A program made the position numbers and the translations under genes. The notes under the pieces are model-generated. The model was not told the DNA's origin. It was given only the letters and a program-made list of their open reading frames with translations, and did no database searches. Shown piece by piece: positions 1 to 11,065 of a stretch of 64,000 nt of DNA; the stretch's first letter is position 1; each line of letters opens with the position of its first letter. The stretch comes from Rhyacichthys aspro (Eukaryota > Chordata > Actinopteri > Gobiiformes > Rhyacichthyidae): contig CM072151.1 of NCBI GenBank assembly GCA_036850595.1, positions 23,838,597-23,902,596 on the forward strand. The letters run 5' to 3'.

Positions 1-39
1 TTCTATGTCACTCTTTATTGGAGTATTTTTTTGTGCACT

Positions 40-1021
40 AGGGCGACTGATGTTAGAAATTTGGTGGGGATGACATCAAGGATACACTTGGTTGTTTTCA
101 TGTGAAATAAAACGTTAGATAAATAGGGAAGGGACACAAGTCAAAAGCAATTTAAAATGTTAGAAACTTGCAAATCTGCATCCACTATAACCACATTGTC
201 AGGAACAGATATTTATGACCTGGTATTGTTGACTTCTTGACAAAATAATCTAAAAACAAATCACAAAGTTAATTTGATGGATCATTAAAATTACAAGCAG
301 CAGGGGAGGTGACAGACTCTAAAACCTTAAATAAAGCTCTAGGATTAAATTAAAATGACCTGATAAAATTAGGTCTGAGTAAAAGGAGTCTAGCTTTTTT
401 AACTGCTGTCTGGTATTTCTTCATTGAGTCTTTCCAGCACTGAAGTAAAAACAGTAAGCTTGGATTTTTTTCCCCCATGCGTTTATTTCTTCTACAGATT
501 CTTTGCAAGTCTTAGGTTGTGTCATTCAGCCAAGGCTGTACAGCTCTATTTCTTTTTTTCTCTAAAAAGGGGTCATACCATCTAAAATTGATTTACAAGT
601 TTCATTAAAATAGGAGACCAGAAGATGAGTTAAAAACACATGAGCAGGATGGCAGACCCTGATCTAACGGTTGAGGGGATAAAACAATGTTAAATAAAAT
701 GGCTTTGTGATCAGACACACAGATATCCTTAATGGTAATGTACCCGGACTGAGACCACTGTATGAAACTGTCCAGTGTATGGCCCTTAGAGTGAGTTGGG
801 ACATTTATTGTTTGAGATAAACTGAAAGAGTCCACAGCCTCAATAAAAATCTTTGGTAAAGGGCTGAAAAGACATACATGAATGTTAAAATCACCTAAAA
901 TCAAAAAGTTGTTGTGCAGGGCCATACACTGGAATAAAAGGTCAGAAGTCTTGCATAAAAAATAAAAAGTCTTGAATAAAAACACTGGTTCTAAACAGGC
1001 CATAATAAAAGAGAGATTCAC
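40..1021 (-). mobile_element. LINE fragment: AP-endonuclease domain and linker
   Basis: The open part (605-1021) carries the LINE endonuclease signatures in order: 'LILGDFNIHV', then 'NVPTHSKGHTLDSFI', then 'SDHKAILFNI', the C-terminal part of an exonuclease-endonuclease-phosphatase domain. Continuing on the minus strand below 600, in broken frame, one reads 'NPRALFKVLESV' and 'LCDLFLDYFVKK', which match the linker between endonuclease and reverse transcriptase in fish L2/CR1-like LINEs. The reverse transcriptase would lie off the left edge. In-frame stops in the linker show the copy is dead. The clade (L2 versus CR1) is uncertain. Confidence 0.8.
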
Positions 1022-1269
1022 AATTCAAGTAAAACTGTTGTTTAAACAAGGAATACATTTAAAACCTTTACTAAAAAAAAAGGCAATGACAATTATTGAA
1101 CTATACACAAATAGAAAAAACTATGTGGCTAGCTAGTCACTTTTGGGACTACTAGCCACATCAGCCAGCAGCGGTAGAGCAAGTCGATTACTCTACTTTT
1201 GAAAAAGGACAGATAAGTAGGTAGAAATGTACTCAAGTAAAAGTAAGAGTATCACATTAAAATTCATAC
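1022..1269. other. A-rich spacer, no gene seen
   Basis: No coding sequence is recognised. A stretch near 1210-1255 of the type 'actcaagtaaaagtaagagta' resembles common dispersed fish repeats, but no family boundary is visible. Confidence 0.4.
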
Positions 1270-2095
1270 TTAAAGTGTAACTAAACCCTAAAACAACTTT
1301 TTTAGCTGATGATGTCTATAAATGGGGCTTTAGTAATACAATTCATAGCTTATATTCCTATACATGTAAAACACATGTAAAAACACATGAGTGCTGCCCT
1401 CCTCGGGTTAAACGCTGCCGACCGTACTTCCTGATCATGATGAGGTCATAATGTACGTTAACCACACCTTTGTAGCAGGTAACCACACCTGCGGTACAGC
1501 CCTCAGTACAAGCTCACCCCTCCAGAGGTGGTCTCTGTCAGAACTAGGTCACTGCAGCGACTGAACACGTTCACACAGAACGACACACACACGGATGAAA
1601 AAAAAGAAAAAACATTAGCAGCGTTTAGAGATAGACTCACTCATTTTTAGATCAACAGAGACACATATTTTAGGTCACGCTGCCACTTGCTCCTATCTGT
1701 TATTTTGCTCTGTTCATGTCTTAAAAAGCTTAGAAAAACAAGCTCAGTCTACCATAGTTTATGATGTGTTCATGGGCTTACACACAGCATCGTTGCAGAG
1801 TAATTGACGTCCTGTTCTTAGCTAGTTCTTAAAGTCGGAGTGATACCGTTGATTTTTATTTACGTCTCAATGATTACTGAGTAAATCAGCCGGGCATGTT
1901 AGCATTAAATGCTACAAACATGTCAGGTTTACGTTACCTTCTTTTCTCTCTTTTTTACAAAGTCTTAATGCTGTTAAATACAAGGCCACATAAATGCAGC
2001 GTTAGTCTGAGCGGAGCGCTGCAGACACGGTTCTTTGGTTGTTTCTCTGTAGAATAGTGTTCACTATATCTACATCAAATGAATATAAAGCATTC

Positions 2096-2130
<35 letters not shown>

Positions 2131-2392
2131 ATTATTATTATTATTTTGTTACAGTTCATCAGTCTATGCTTTGTACATTAGCCTAAATGAGCTGTAATGC
2201 CAAAGTTACTCTACCATCACGGCCATCACCATCTCTAAAAATGCCTCGTCAGCCCGTGCTTCGGACTGAGACTGGGCTTTGAATTGTTCTGGCTCAGGCC
2301 TGGTGTCCACAGAGAAACAAGTCCCTCCAGCTCAGGTGAAAGAGGAGAATACAGAGGGACCGCACCGTCGCATAGATACTTGTGCCAATCTG
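1270..2392 (+). mobile_element. TTAA-targeting non-autonomous DNA transposon, copy 1 (3' truncated)
   Basis: The left end is TTAA (1270-1273) followed by 'AGTGTAACTAAACCC'. The sequence is colinear with the element at 23148-24864 through 'gtgccaatctg' near 2392, where similarity stops, so the right terminus is missing. It lacks the SINE that sits in the other copy: the region near 2041-2070 is the uninterrupted version of that insertion site. It contains a (ATT)n array. There is no transposase. TTAA with short inverted ends fits piggyBac or Kolobok; which of them is not decided. Confidence 0.75.
2097..2145. repeat. (ATT)n microsatellite
   Basis: About 16 ATT/TTA units with one interruption, inside the TTAA element. 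The paralogue at about 24462-24476 keeps only a few units. Confidence 0.95.
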
Positions 2393-3426
2393 CTTGGAGG
2401 CATGGTAATGCGTATGTGATAAGGGTTTTACTACAAAGTGCTGGTCTGTTAATACTATGCTTGTGCTGTTTCGACATGTTATCCAGCAATAAATGCAGAG
2501 TTCCTGAAGGTAACTTCAAGTCTCTTCCCATCTATCAGTGGTTGTGCAAGGGTGGGTCAAGCACCACCAACAATTTCCTATGGTTTATATATTGCGCATA
2601 ATATAGTAACAATTTGGGCCTTTGTGTAATTAGTCAGATTAGTAATATACAAAAAATAATCAAAAGTAAATAATAAGCTAGTTACTAAAAACCAAAGCAG
2701 ACAATGGAGTCAAATTTGCTGCACGCAAATCTTTTACTCGACTTGAGTCACAATATTGGTTAGCATTAGGAGTGCAGTGGTAAACAAAAGAAGCACTTGT
2801 TGCTCACTAAAAGACCACTTGTGCTGTCTGTAGAAAGTACAAGTGACTTTGAGTTTAGATTGTAGAAACCCAAATACCTGCCAGGACCTGGAGAAGGGGG
2901 ATGAGAAAACAGCGTTTACTTCACATGGCCTGATATTATGGTATCAGTGAGGAAAAACTGCCAGGTGCGCCAGCTGCTTCAAAGGAAAGAGGAACAGAGA
3001 CATGCAGTGCACAGCCCACAGGATTTCTTATAGGCTACCTAAGCCCACAGATTCTCAAACTTTGGTATGGCAGAAAAGTGACACCTACTTTCTACGCCCA
3101 TTTTCACACAATCTTTTTTTTAATCATTAAGAACGTGGGTGTACGGTAAGTAAATACCACGCCAGGTCAGTTGCTGGTGTAGCAAGTTTGAAGTCCGAAC
3201 TGAGATGCCCAGCAAAACAATTACATAGAACATCGCACAACAATTCACTTAAAATATAATATAATTTAAAAAATATTCCATATTACATTGTTCTATTACA
3301 AAAGGTGTATTTTATATATTTTTAGGGCCATGTAAAGATTTTGTTTCATAGGTTCCATAGGGCCTAGCCTATAACACAGCAATCTGTTTACCATGTCTTT
3401 TATCAGAGGCTGCTTTTACTCAACTA
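2393..3426. other. Spacer, nothing recognised
   Basis: No open reading frame with recognisable homology, no repeat boundary and no RNA gene seen. Confidence 0.4.
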
Positions 3427-3974
3427 CAGTAGTCCCTCGCTATAATGCGGTTCACCATTCGCGGCATCGCTGTTTCGCGGATTTTTAGTGCAATTTTGCA
3501 TGCTTTTTCTTTTACAGCGTATGAACACGCATTGTGTTCTGTGTCCTGATTGGCTAAGGGAGAACTTGCGCATTGTGTTCTCGTCCTGATTGGTTAAGGG
3601 ACTGTAGACCATTGTCAATCAATCTCCTCCATGCCGTGTCTCCTGTACAGTACAGAATGTGTTCGACAGCTTGCCAAATTTACATAAATGTTCGAGCGCT
3701 AGCAGTGTGACTCGATTGCTAGCAGTGTGACTCTGAAGTGCTGTATGTTTGCAAGTTTTCTCCCGACAAAACCCACAATGTCGACGAAACATTCTGCACC
3801 TGCGGTCGCACCCAAAAGGCAGAGGAAGATGCTAAGGTTTGAACTTTGAGAGTGTTTAAACAAGAGAGAGCCTTAAAACATATATAATGATTGTAAAAAA
3901 AAAAAAGCTGACTACTTCGCGATTTCCCTATTGGGTTAATTTTGAGTAACCCCGCGATAAACGAGGGACCACTG
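3427..3974. mobile_element. pogo/Tigger-like MITE with TA target duplication
   Basis: The ends are inverted: the left begins 'CAGTAGTCCCTCGCTATAA', and the reverse complement of the right end begins 'CAGTGGTCCCTCGTTTAT'. TA flanks both sides (3425-3426 and 3975-3976). The length is 548 bp. These termini are of the Tc1/mariner pogo-Tigger type. Inside, a segment around 'cgcattgtgttct ... tcctgattgg' is tandemly duplicated (about 3526-3600). There is no transposase. Confidence 0.85.
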
Positions 3975-4669
3975 TATATGCAAACAATCCGGTGTGTCAA
4001 AGTAAGGTCACAGAGGTAAACAGTTTCATTATGAAGTTTAAAACTTATCAAAAAACACCTTAGAGTGGTCTCTCTAATAACTATTGTCAAGGCTGTGGTC
4101 CTAAGACTGCTAAGATCCTAACTACTCAAATATACATATGAGTCGATTGATTCCAAAATTTGGAGCGCTAACACCCAAATGAACAAAGTCTGTCTCTTAT
4201 TTTCAATGTATATGTGACACTTTCTTGGAAAATAAATGTGTGGGAGTATGTGAACAATACAGTAAACCGTAACAACAATAAAACGGTTCAACAGCAATAT
4301 CATAACAGCAAAAGCAGGTAAGTCATAAACAATTTGACCTTTACTGTGTCTATATTTCTTACACTCTCCCCCAATTTAGAAAAATTTCGCCTCGACATTA
4401 AAATGTACCTCATAGTCAATAATTCATGGACATAACAGCATGGAGTGGACAATTTACCAGGTTACATCCTTCTTTTTTTTAAGTTACCCAGACTACCGTG
4501 TGCTGTAGTGTGTATTCTCCTGATATTATATCCATTTACTTTTTAAATCCAATATTTATATAATAAATAAACGTAACCAAACTGTCCTGTAATGCCACTA
4601 GATGCAAGCACATGGCAAGAGTGCAACCTACATAAAAAATATAGTGGATTACAAGGCACTGTACATGCT
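3975..4669. other. Spacer, nothing recognised
   Basis: AT-rich sequence. Short ORFs on the minus strand show no family signature. Confidence 0.4.
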
Positions 4670-4915
4670 ATTTTGTGTTGGTCAACTGCCTCTCCACAAA
4701 GATAGCAGGGACCTCGCTTTTATTACACCTGATGGCCTCTTCAGATTCTGTAGGGCGCCTCATGAACTTGCTGGACTTACTTGTTGGATTAATGCTAAAC
4801 AAAAACAAGTGAAATTTCAGAATACCTTGCTTAAGTTTGTTAGAACATATTGTTACTGCAGATGGCATCCTCCTTGACCAAGACCATATTGAGCCCTTCC
4901 TCCATCAGATTGCCC
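4670..4915 (+). pseudogene. Ty3/Gypsy reverse transcriptase remnant
   Basis: The frame reads 'SRDLAFITPDGLFRFCRAPH', matching the segment of Ty3/Gypsy reverse transcriptase just before the YxDD box. After a break and frame change it reads 'GLMLNKNK' and 'HIVTADGILLDQDHIEPFL', matching the connection region just after it. The catalytic aspartate box between them has been deleted, and in-frame stops are present. No LTRs are recognised beside it. Confidence 0.75.
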
Positions 4916-4984
4916 TGAGATTATTCTTGTGACTCTTTTCTTGGTACTCCAAATTTCTGTCCAATCTTGCAACTGTTGTAGCAC

Positions 4985-5130
4985 CAATTAGAGAATGTGG
5001 GTTCAATCCCCAGCCAGAATAGAGCCCCTCCATGTGGCGCTTGCATGTTCCACACGTTCTCCTTGAGTCTGCGAAGGCCTTCTCTGGCTTCTCCGGGTTT
5101 CCCCCACCACCAAAAACATGTACAATAGCC
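4985..5130 (+). mobile_element. tRNA-derived SINE remnant
   Basis: Contains 'gggttcaatccccagcc' (B-box-like), then a body like 'ggcgcttgcatgttcc', 'ttctccgggtttcccccac' and 'ccaaaaacatgta', the characteristic body of teleost tRNA SINEs. The A-box head and the tail are not recognisable. Confidence 0.55.
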
Positions 5131-5649
5131 CCCTCCCTCATTTTGCAGGACTCCCTGCAGAACCTGAGAAAAAACACCAAGCACTACTCTGGAGCACCCA
5201 GAACCAGATCTTGTTGCGGATAAGCACATCAGAACTCCGGACACAGGTAAGGCAGAATGTGGTCATGGTAGGCTCTTCTGCCCTCCAGAGACAATTTGAG
5301 TGGCCGAGTGATTACACCGACAGATACAATCTTTTAAAGTGGCTGCTAACAAAGTAATTACAAGAGAGGGTAGGTTCAAATAAAAGGGGTTGAAAGCAGA
5401 TGTTAAAAAAGTAAGAGCATGAAATATGTTTTTCAAAACATGTTATACATCACATGATTTTCTAGTAAGGGTTTAAAAAAATCCATCTGGACGTATGTTT
5501 GAAAGTGACTTTGTCAATTATAATTTCAACTGGTCACAGAGCTGAGTTTTATATCCCTCAGAGGTAGGGGTTAAGCCTGAAACTAGTGATTAAACCAGGC
5601 TGATGAAAGCCAAAGACTGGGAACCCTGGTTTCAGTGTTGTTAAGAGCT
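5131..5649. other. Spacer, nothing recognised
   Basis: Open stretches exist on both strands, but no motif identifies a gene or a repeat family. Confidence 0.35.
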
Positions 5650-7110
5650 AAATTGGCTGTGTTAGTGCTGGTGGGAGAGTCGTTATGCTCCTGTGGACCA
5701 TTAGCATTACTACTCCCTTCAGGTGTGAATGTCGTTCTAGAGTAAAACTGTTGGCTTTGGTTTCAATACATTGCTGTGAATGGAGGAAAGAATATGTCAG
5801 TCTGCCGCCTCTGTTTAGAGAGAGGCTGTTCCAATTTGACAAAGATGGCTTCCTTTAATTCTTTTTTACACCACCTGGCCTTCCTGGCCAAGATTCGGAC
5901 ATTGCTGTCCTTAAAGAAATGTCCTTTCTCTTAGAGATGGAGCTGTATTGCAGGCTCAGGTCAACCAGGATTGGCCTTTCTGTGTTGGTACATCCTCCGG
6001 TGAAGGGGTTGTTTGGTTTTTCTGATGTACCGATCACCCATGAGCACTGAACACCATAGAAAAATTGCTCTGTTTGTGGATGGGAATCTTGTCTTTAGGG
6101 TGGACCAGTTTCTGGTGAAGATTATTACCAGGTCTAAAGTTAACAGGAATGTTGTGCTTGTACAAAATCCTTGTGAGCTTTTGAGATATATAAGGAATAA
6201 CTATGCCCTTTCCTTTGTCGCTGGTTCCCTTTTGTTAGGTTTCTGTGACCTCTTGGATTTGCTGAATGGCCACAGGCTCTGATGAATCCCAGCTTGTGGT
6301 ACAGAGGATGGTGGGAATAAAACAGAACGTATAGATGCGTTTGTGTCAGTGTTGGCTTTCTATAATCTTCTACTTGGAGTGTCCTGTCTTCATCAATGAC
6401 CACTGCACAGCCCAAGAAGACCAGGCTATTCTCCTTCCTCATGGGTGAACTTGATGTTCTTGTCCACATCATTAATGTGCTCTGTGAAGGTTTACACCTC
6501 CTGGATCTAGATCTTCACCCAGATGTCCTCCATATAGCGAAACTAGAGGCTAGGCACTGTACCTGGGAAGGAGTTCGGGCCTCTGCTCTTCACTTCTTCC
6601 ATGTACAGGTTTTCCATGATCAGGGAAACTGGGAAGCTATGGAACAAAACCCTTTTTCTGCCTGTAGAAGTTTCCTCTAAACTGACATACCTCCATTAGC
6701 GAGCAGATGTGATCTGGGGTGAGGTCAGTCCTGACTACATCAAAGGTGGATGCAGATAAAGAGGGATCTGATGTTGTTTGAGACTACTGTCTCGTCTGAG
6801 TCCAGCTCTAAATGTTTGACTTTGTTGGCAAGGTGATGTGTGTGGCCAAACAACAGAGCCAAGATGGCAGCCAGGTTTGTGGCTAGATCGTAAGTGACAG
6901 AGTCCGTGCTGCTAACTGTTGGCCAGAGTGGTGTTCCTTCCTTTTGTATTTTGGGCATGCCATAAATGCAAGGAATAGCATTGTCAGGATACAGCCTGTA
7001 ATAACGGGGTCAATCAATGACTTGGTCCTTCTCAAGCCTTTGCATAAAGTCTGTAACCTTCTTCTTGTAGCCACAACATTATATGAGTTTATTTGAACAG
7101 AAGCCAAGTT
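5650..7110 (-). mobile_element. Penelope-like element: decayed reverse transcriptase plus GIY-YIG tail
   Basis: Reading the minus strand from 7110 downwards: a leader (near 7050-6990) of the type found before PLE reverse transcriptase; 'MPKIQKEGTPLWPTVSS' (RT motif, near 6958); 'LDSDETVVSNNIRSLF' (motif A region); the catalytic box near 6530-6545 now reading RYMEDIW where family members have an aspartate pair; then 'EHINDVDKNIKFTHEE' and, after a frame change, 'VVIDEDRTLQVEDYRKPT' and 'HHPLYHKLG'. Further down, 'QYSSISKRKDISL', 'SESWPGRPGGVKKN' and 'NSLSLNRGGRL' match the C-terminal GIY-YIG endonuclease part of fish Penelope elements. There are several frameshifts and stops and the active-site aspartate is lost, so the element is dead. 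Confidence 0.85.
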
Positions 7111-7655
7111 CAGGATGCTAATTTCATCAAGGTGTCACCAAAAAGTGCCGGTCTGTTATTACTATGGCTTGCAATGTTCAGTGTGGTGAGTCCCGGGGTG
7201 CTAGATGTTCTCACTTAGTCCTATTTATCAGGTATATTTCCGTTCTGACCTGAATCCCCAGGCTGAGGTAAGGGTGTTATAACAAATCAGTTTGTTGAAT
7301 ATTTTCTGAACTTGACCTTGTACTGGTACAATAAAATGCTATTGAAGAAAGACAGTTGTCCTACCTTTCATTGGTTTGATATGTTGATTCAGTTCGTTTT
7401 CCCAATGTTCTGAATAGCGGTGTCCCAAAGCCTAGCTCTTGGCTGGACTAGCTATCAGTGAGGAAGGGTTAGGTAAAGTCTTCAATAAATTGATGCCTTA
7501 TACAATATTTTGGTTTGTTTGCAGCACAAGTCTGCCAAACAGTTTTATTTGGTTATTACAGAAAAATGTACGACTGTTGGTTGGTCAGACAATCAAAGTT
7601 GTCTAGTTAAATAACCAAAGAAGACAGTTATACAAATATTTCAAAGCATTAGTTT
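7111..7655. other. Spacer, nothing recognised
   Basis: May include the 5' untranslated part of the Penelope-like element, but no boundary or duplication is visible. Confidence 0.3.
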
Positions 7656-7990
7656 GCAATGTCACCAATTAGATGTAACCATTCCGATGTTACCAATTTA
7701 ATGTGACAATAAAATGTTAACTATGCGATGTAACATTTGGCCTCAAGCAAAGAAAGCTTTAAAGAAAGCATTAGATTGCAATGTCACCAATTTTAATGTG
7801 ACAAAATTTTACCAATGTGAAGTAACATTAAGCTTCGAGCAAAGAAAGCCTGAGAGTGCCAATATGTAATGTTTAAGACATTACCAAATAAATATGCTTC
7901 CAAGCGGTTTGTCACAAATTATTTGTAACAAGTGTTGCCAATTTTAATGTAACAAGTATTACCAATGTAATGTGACCAATACCAATGCAG
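7656..7990. repeat. Degenerate tandem repeat built on 'CAATGTCACCAATT'
   Basis: Two tandem blocks of roughly 100 bp start with 'gcaatgtcaccaatt' (7657 and 7777) and end with 'caagcaaagaaagc' / 'cgagcaaagaaagc'. A third, looser part follows. Within the blocks a shorter unit, 'accaattttaatgtgac' / 'accaatgtaatgtgacc', recurs many times in both slightly changed and shortened forms. No coding capacity. Confidence 0.7.
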
Positions 7991-8040
7991 CCAAGTACCC
8001 AGCACTCTAAAATTTCTTGACTCCAGCGAGGCCTTTTATC

Positions 8041-8451
8041 CTACTCAGGCAGGAAGTGGTTTAGTAATCTGACACACTGCTTGTCACTAGTGACGTGGTA
8101 CAGGGATTCCTCCCATATAAGGTAGGTTGAATAGCGCACTAGCCGTTCTAAGTCCTTAGAATTCTCTGTGCTTTGAAATATAGTATCATTATATAAATGA
8201 TTATACATCCTTTTTAAGCATTCAATACAGTCTGTTATAGTCATTTCAAAGTTAACCAATGGCTTGTGACATTTAGTATACAGCTCATTTCTAATTAGTT
8301 CAGTTTTAAAATAGAACATAAACATACATTTTTCCCAGTTTCTATTGTCCATGAATTTCTCGTAGTTTGTTACTGGAGGCGCCAGAGTTTCACCCTGGTA
8401 AGGCAATGAGGTCTGTCCCGGCCTTACTACATTCAGCATGTTATGCAGCAA
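8041..8451 (-). CDS. Unrecognised 136-codon open reading frame
   Basis: An uninterrupted frame of 136 codons on the minus strand ends with 'LLNHFLPE' and a stop. The product is rich in aromatic and charged residues. It has 5 cysteines, no hydrophobic signal peptide, no obvious zinc-binding spacing and no transposase or polymerase motif. It could be an exon of a transposon or viral-type gene: it lies directly beside the degenerate tandem repeat at 7656-7990, as if that were its 3' flank. The first in-frame codon used as a start may not be the real one. I do not recognise the family. Being open for over 400 bp in AT-rich DNA with a non-repetitive composition is the only support for coding. Confidence 0.35.
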   Translation of the reverse strand: MLHNMLNVVRPGQTSLPYQGETLAPPVTNYEKFMDNRNWEKCMFMFYFKTELIRNELYTKCHKPLVNFEMTITDCIECLKRMYNHLYNDTIFQSTENSKDLERLVRYSTYLIWEESLYHVTSDKQCVRLLNHFLPE

Positions 8452-8499
8452 GTAATACAGACTTCCTTAAGGTAAATTCTCTGTCCACCTATGTTAATA

Positions 8500-8715
8500 G
8501 AGACCGTCCCAAACAAAATCATTACAAATACCTGAGTCTGCCCATCTCACATGACCTCACATGGACTGCCAACACAACCAAAATTATTTTAAAAAGCCCA
8601 CCAAAGCTGAGGAGGCTAAAGCAGGCTGGACTCAGTTCTCACATCCTACAAGCCTTTTATACTTCTGTGGTGAAGAGTAGACTGTCATCCTTTATCACCA
8701 TGTGGTGGGAACTGT
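8500..8715 (+). pseudogene. LINE fragment, C-terminal part of reverse transcriptase ORF
   Basis: The translation 'YKYLSLPISHDLTWTANTTK', followed by 'KLRRLKQAGLSSHILQAFY' and 'VVKSRLSSFITMWW', matches the thumb/post-RT region of the same fish LINE type seen intact at 50865-51405 ('FKFLGVTIKEDLTWSANTT'). Both ends are truncated. Confidence 0.75.
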
Positions 8716-8758
8716 TCAGCTGCTGACATAATCATTTTTACACATCCACACTAAACAC

Positions 8759-8845
8759 TCGTTCATTTAACTTCTACAGCTTATCCTGTCACCCACTCTC
8801 ACATTCATTCACAAGAGCAATTTAGAGTCACCATCTTTGCACATG
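8759..8845 (-). mobile_element. SINE remnant (same family as 22548-22978)
   Basis: 'cttctacagcttatcctgtc' and 'ccactctcacattcattcac', then 'gcaatttagagtcacca', are the tail and inner parts of the SINE family seen at 22548 and 23980, with an internal deletion. The tRNA-like head is lacking. Confidence 0.6.
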
Positions 8846-9061
8846 TAACATAATGAAATGTATTAGTTTTGCTGTACACATTTCATGCTGTATAGTTGGA
8901 CAGTGTTGACATTGTTTTTTAAACTAATGTATATAATATAAAGAAAAAAACAAAGCTTTGGCAGTGGTGTTATCATAGCTGTTACTCAGCAGTCATGTTG
9001 ACTAACATGACAGTAATACTACAGTGACATGTGCCTTTAGTGTGTCCATTCTGTGTTTCAG

Positions 9062-9245
9062 CTCAACGGCAGCAGTCAGTTAAAGGTGCCCGGCCATTAC
9101 ATTTCCTCTCAAATGCTCGTCCCACCAGCACCAACACCTTCACTGGCTCCACCCCCATCTTCTCTTCCTCGGCCAGCGCTACCTGCAGAGTCTAAAGACA
9201 CATCCACCACATCTGAGGAGGGTGCTGACTCCCCCACATCACCCG
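9062..9245 (+). CDS. Candidate internal exon of a host gene, product not recognised
   Basis: A pyrimidine-rich acceptor 'ccattctgtgtttcag' precedes 9062, and a consensus donor 'GTAGGT' follows 9245, bounding 184 bp. The frame is open throughout: it starts in phase 0 as 'LNGSSQLKVPGHYISSQ' and goes on into a proline/serine-rich part with 'PPAPTPSLAPPPSSLPRP' and 'TSTTSEEGADSPTSP'. GC content is clearly higher than in the flanking DNA, and no repeat family explains it. The composition is that of a disordered, Ser/Pro-rich segment of a nuclear or signalling protein. No other exon of the same gene is recognisable in the window, so its introns would be long and filled with the surrounding transposons. 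The gene is not identified. Confidence 0.5.
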
Positions 9246-9829
9246 GTAGGTGCCAACCTATTACTCCATTTTCATTCATGCTTCATTCTCTTGTTTTATC
9301 TGACATTGATGCTGCTGCCCTGTGTCAATGACCTGAAGACATAAAGATCAGGGGAGAACAGGGATCCAACCACGATACAAAGCTCACTACCTTGATACAG
9401 TGCAGTTGGGCTTGATTTGATACAATAGCGTTATGTACTGCTTTATAATTAATGCTCAACACCATTTACTCAACAAAACCAGAGAAATATTACATTTATC
9501 TTCAATGTATTGAAGAATGAACATTAAAATAAAGTGCATTTTGTTCAATGCTTTTTTTTGAACATATCACAGAAAACCAAACAGTTTTAACCCTAAATAG
9601 CAGCTGGTTTTAGGTGGAACTGTTATAAGGCTTAGCCGTTTGAGTATGATTTTGAGTTGCCATGTGTTACATCACACATATTTCAGTCTTACCATACAGG
9701 CAGTATGCCCTTATATCATCTCCAATAAACAGCTTCAAACAGTGTTTGGAGTCCGGGTTGATTCCCAATCCTTTCAGTGTGTTGGAGTCTACACTTTAGG
9801 CTGAGACATGAAGAGAACATGTTTAGCTT
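9246..9829. other. Spacer, nothing recognised
   Basis: If the exon at 9062-9245 is real, this is the start of its downstream intron. Confidence 0.35.
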
Positions 9830-10191
9830 ATTTCACAGAGAGACACACACAGTGGAATTGAGTGAGTGACTGAGGCTGTGTGAGTCTCTGGTCTAATGAT
9901 ACATCCATGCTCTGGACGCTCTGGATGATGCAGCTGAGCGGGACTGCAGCGCACTGACTGGACCATCTGTGAGTGCTTTGGGATGGGGAAGGGGTTTGGG
10001 ACGGGGAAGGGGCACACGACTGCCCCTGCTGCTCATTGAGAAACGTAAAAACCGGTCTTCCTACACTTTATAATAACACCAGAAAAAGTCGCTAGATTTG
10101 TGGGTAGTCACTTTAAAAAAAAAAAAGAGTCGCTAGAGGGGTCTGAAAAGTTGCTAAATATAGCAACAAAGTGGGTAAGTTGGCAACACTG
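9830..10191 (-). mobile_element. hAT-like element end, copy A
   Basis: Read on the minus strand, the terminus is 'CAGTGTTGCCAACTTACCC' at 10191, followed by a characteristic 'tagcaactttt', 'cccctctagcgac' segment. It is homologous in inverse orientation to 32360-32710 and partly to 11320-11556. The CAGTG terminus fits hAT. No transposase is present in this copy, and I could not pair an 8-bp target duplication. Confidence 0.6.
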
Positions 10192-10429
10192 CACTTGCAT
10201 TCTCTCGCTGTTGAAAATGAAAGATGCAGGGCTATACTGCCCCCTAATGGCTGGGAGGGCTATCAATATTAAAAGCCAGAATATTGATGTTACATTGTTT
10301 TTTAAAATATCGATATATATCTATGTATCGATTTTTAAGCACAGCCCTACAAACAATACACCTGCCCAGGAAGCCATACGACAAACAGAAGCCATACGAC
10401 AATCAGACGAGGACACACAGGACGAACAC

Positions 10430-11065
10430 CGACGTGTGTAAGGAGACTCCTGTTCCACATTAACCCGCTCAAGGCTACTGGGCTGGACAGCATACTTGGT
10501 GTTTTCAGAGATTGTTTCAACCAGCTGAAGGATGTTTTCATGGACATCTTTAACACAACTCTGCTCCAGGCAGTTGTCCTAACCCACACATTTAGAGAAA
10601 AAGAATGCAGATAAGGATGCATACTGGTTTGTAGCACACCTCTCTGCAACTGGATCGTGGACTTTCATACAGGCAGGCCACAGTCAGTAAGAAAAGGAAG
10701 GAAAAGTTCTAGCAACATCATCAGCTCCCCCGAGGGCTGTGTGCTTAGCCCACTCCTTTTGACACTGATGACACATGAATGCACTGCCAAGTTCAGCTCC
10801 AACCATATCATTAAATATGCAGATGATACTACAGTAGTGAGTTTCTGAGAAAACTCAGGAGATGGTCCTGGACTTCAGGAGAGGAAGCAGTGAGCACCCA
10901 CCTTTAACCATCAATTGCTTGGTATTGCTGTTGAAAGGGTTAACAGCATAAAGTTCCTCGGTTGCACATTGCTGACGACACCACCTGGTCTATCAACACT
11001 GCTCTCATAGAGAAGGCCAGCAGCGCCTTCACTTCCTGTGGAGACTGAAAAATGCCAAAGGCAGG
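10430..11065 (+). pseudogene. LINE reverse transcriptase fragment with internal deletion
   Basis: The start reads 'NPLKATGLDSILGVFRDCF' and 'LKDVFMDIFNTTLLQAVV' (RT motif 1 region). After a deletion near 10590-10630 comes 'CNWIVDFHTGRPQSVRKG', 'SPEGCVLSPLLLTL' and the catalytic box 'IIKYADDTTVVSF' near 10810-10845. Then, in shifted frames, it reads 'EMVLDFRRGSSEHPPLTIN' and the thumb region to 'LWRLKNAKG'. Same LINE type as 8500-8715 and 50865-51632. The YADD box survives, but the frame is broken. Confidence 0.8.

Noticed and set aside
7656..7990. CRISPR-like alternation of repeats and spacers
   Set aside because: Units are degenerate, spacing is irregular and the DNA is clearly eukaryotic.
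10192..10360. Possible MITE between 'CAGGGCTATACTG' and 'GCACAGCCCT'
   Set aside because: Ends match over only a few bases and no target duplication is visible.
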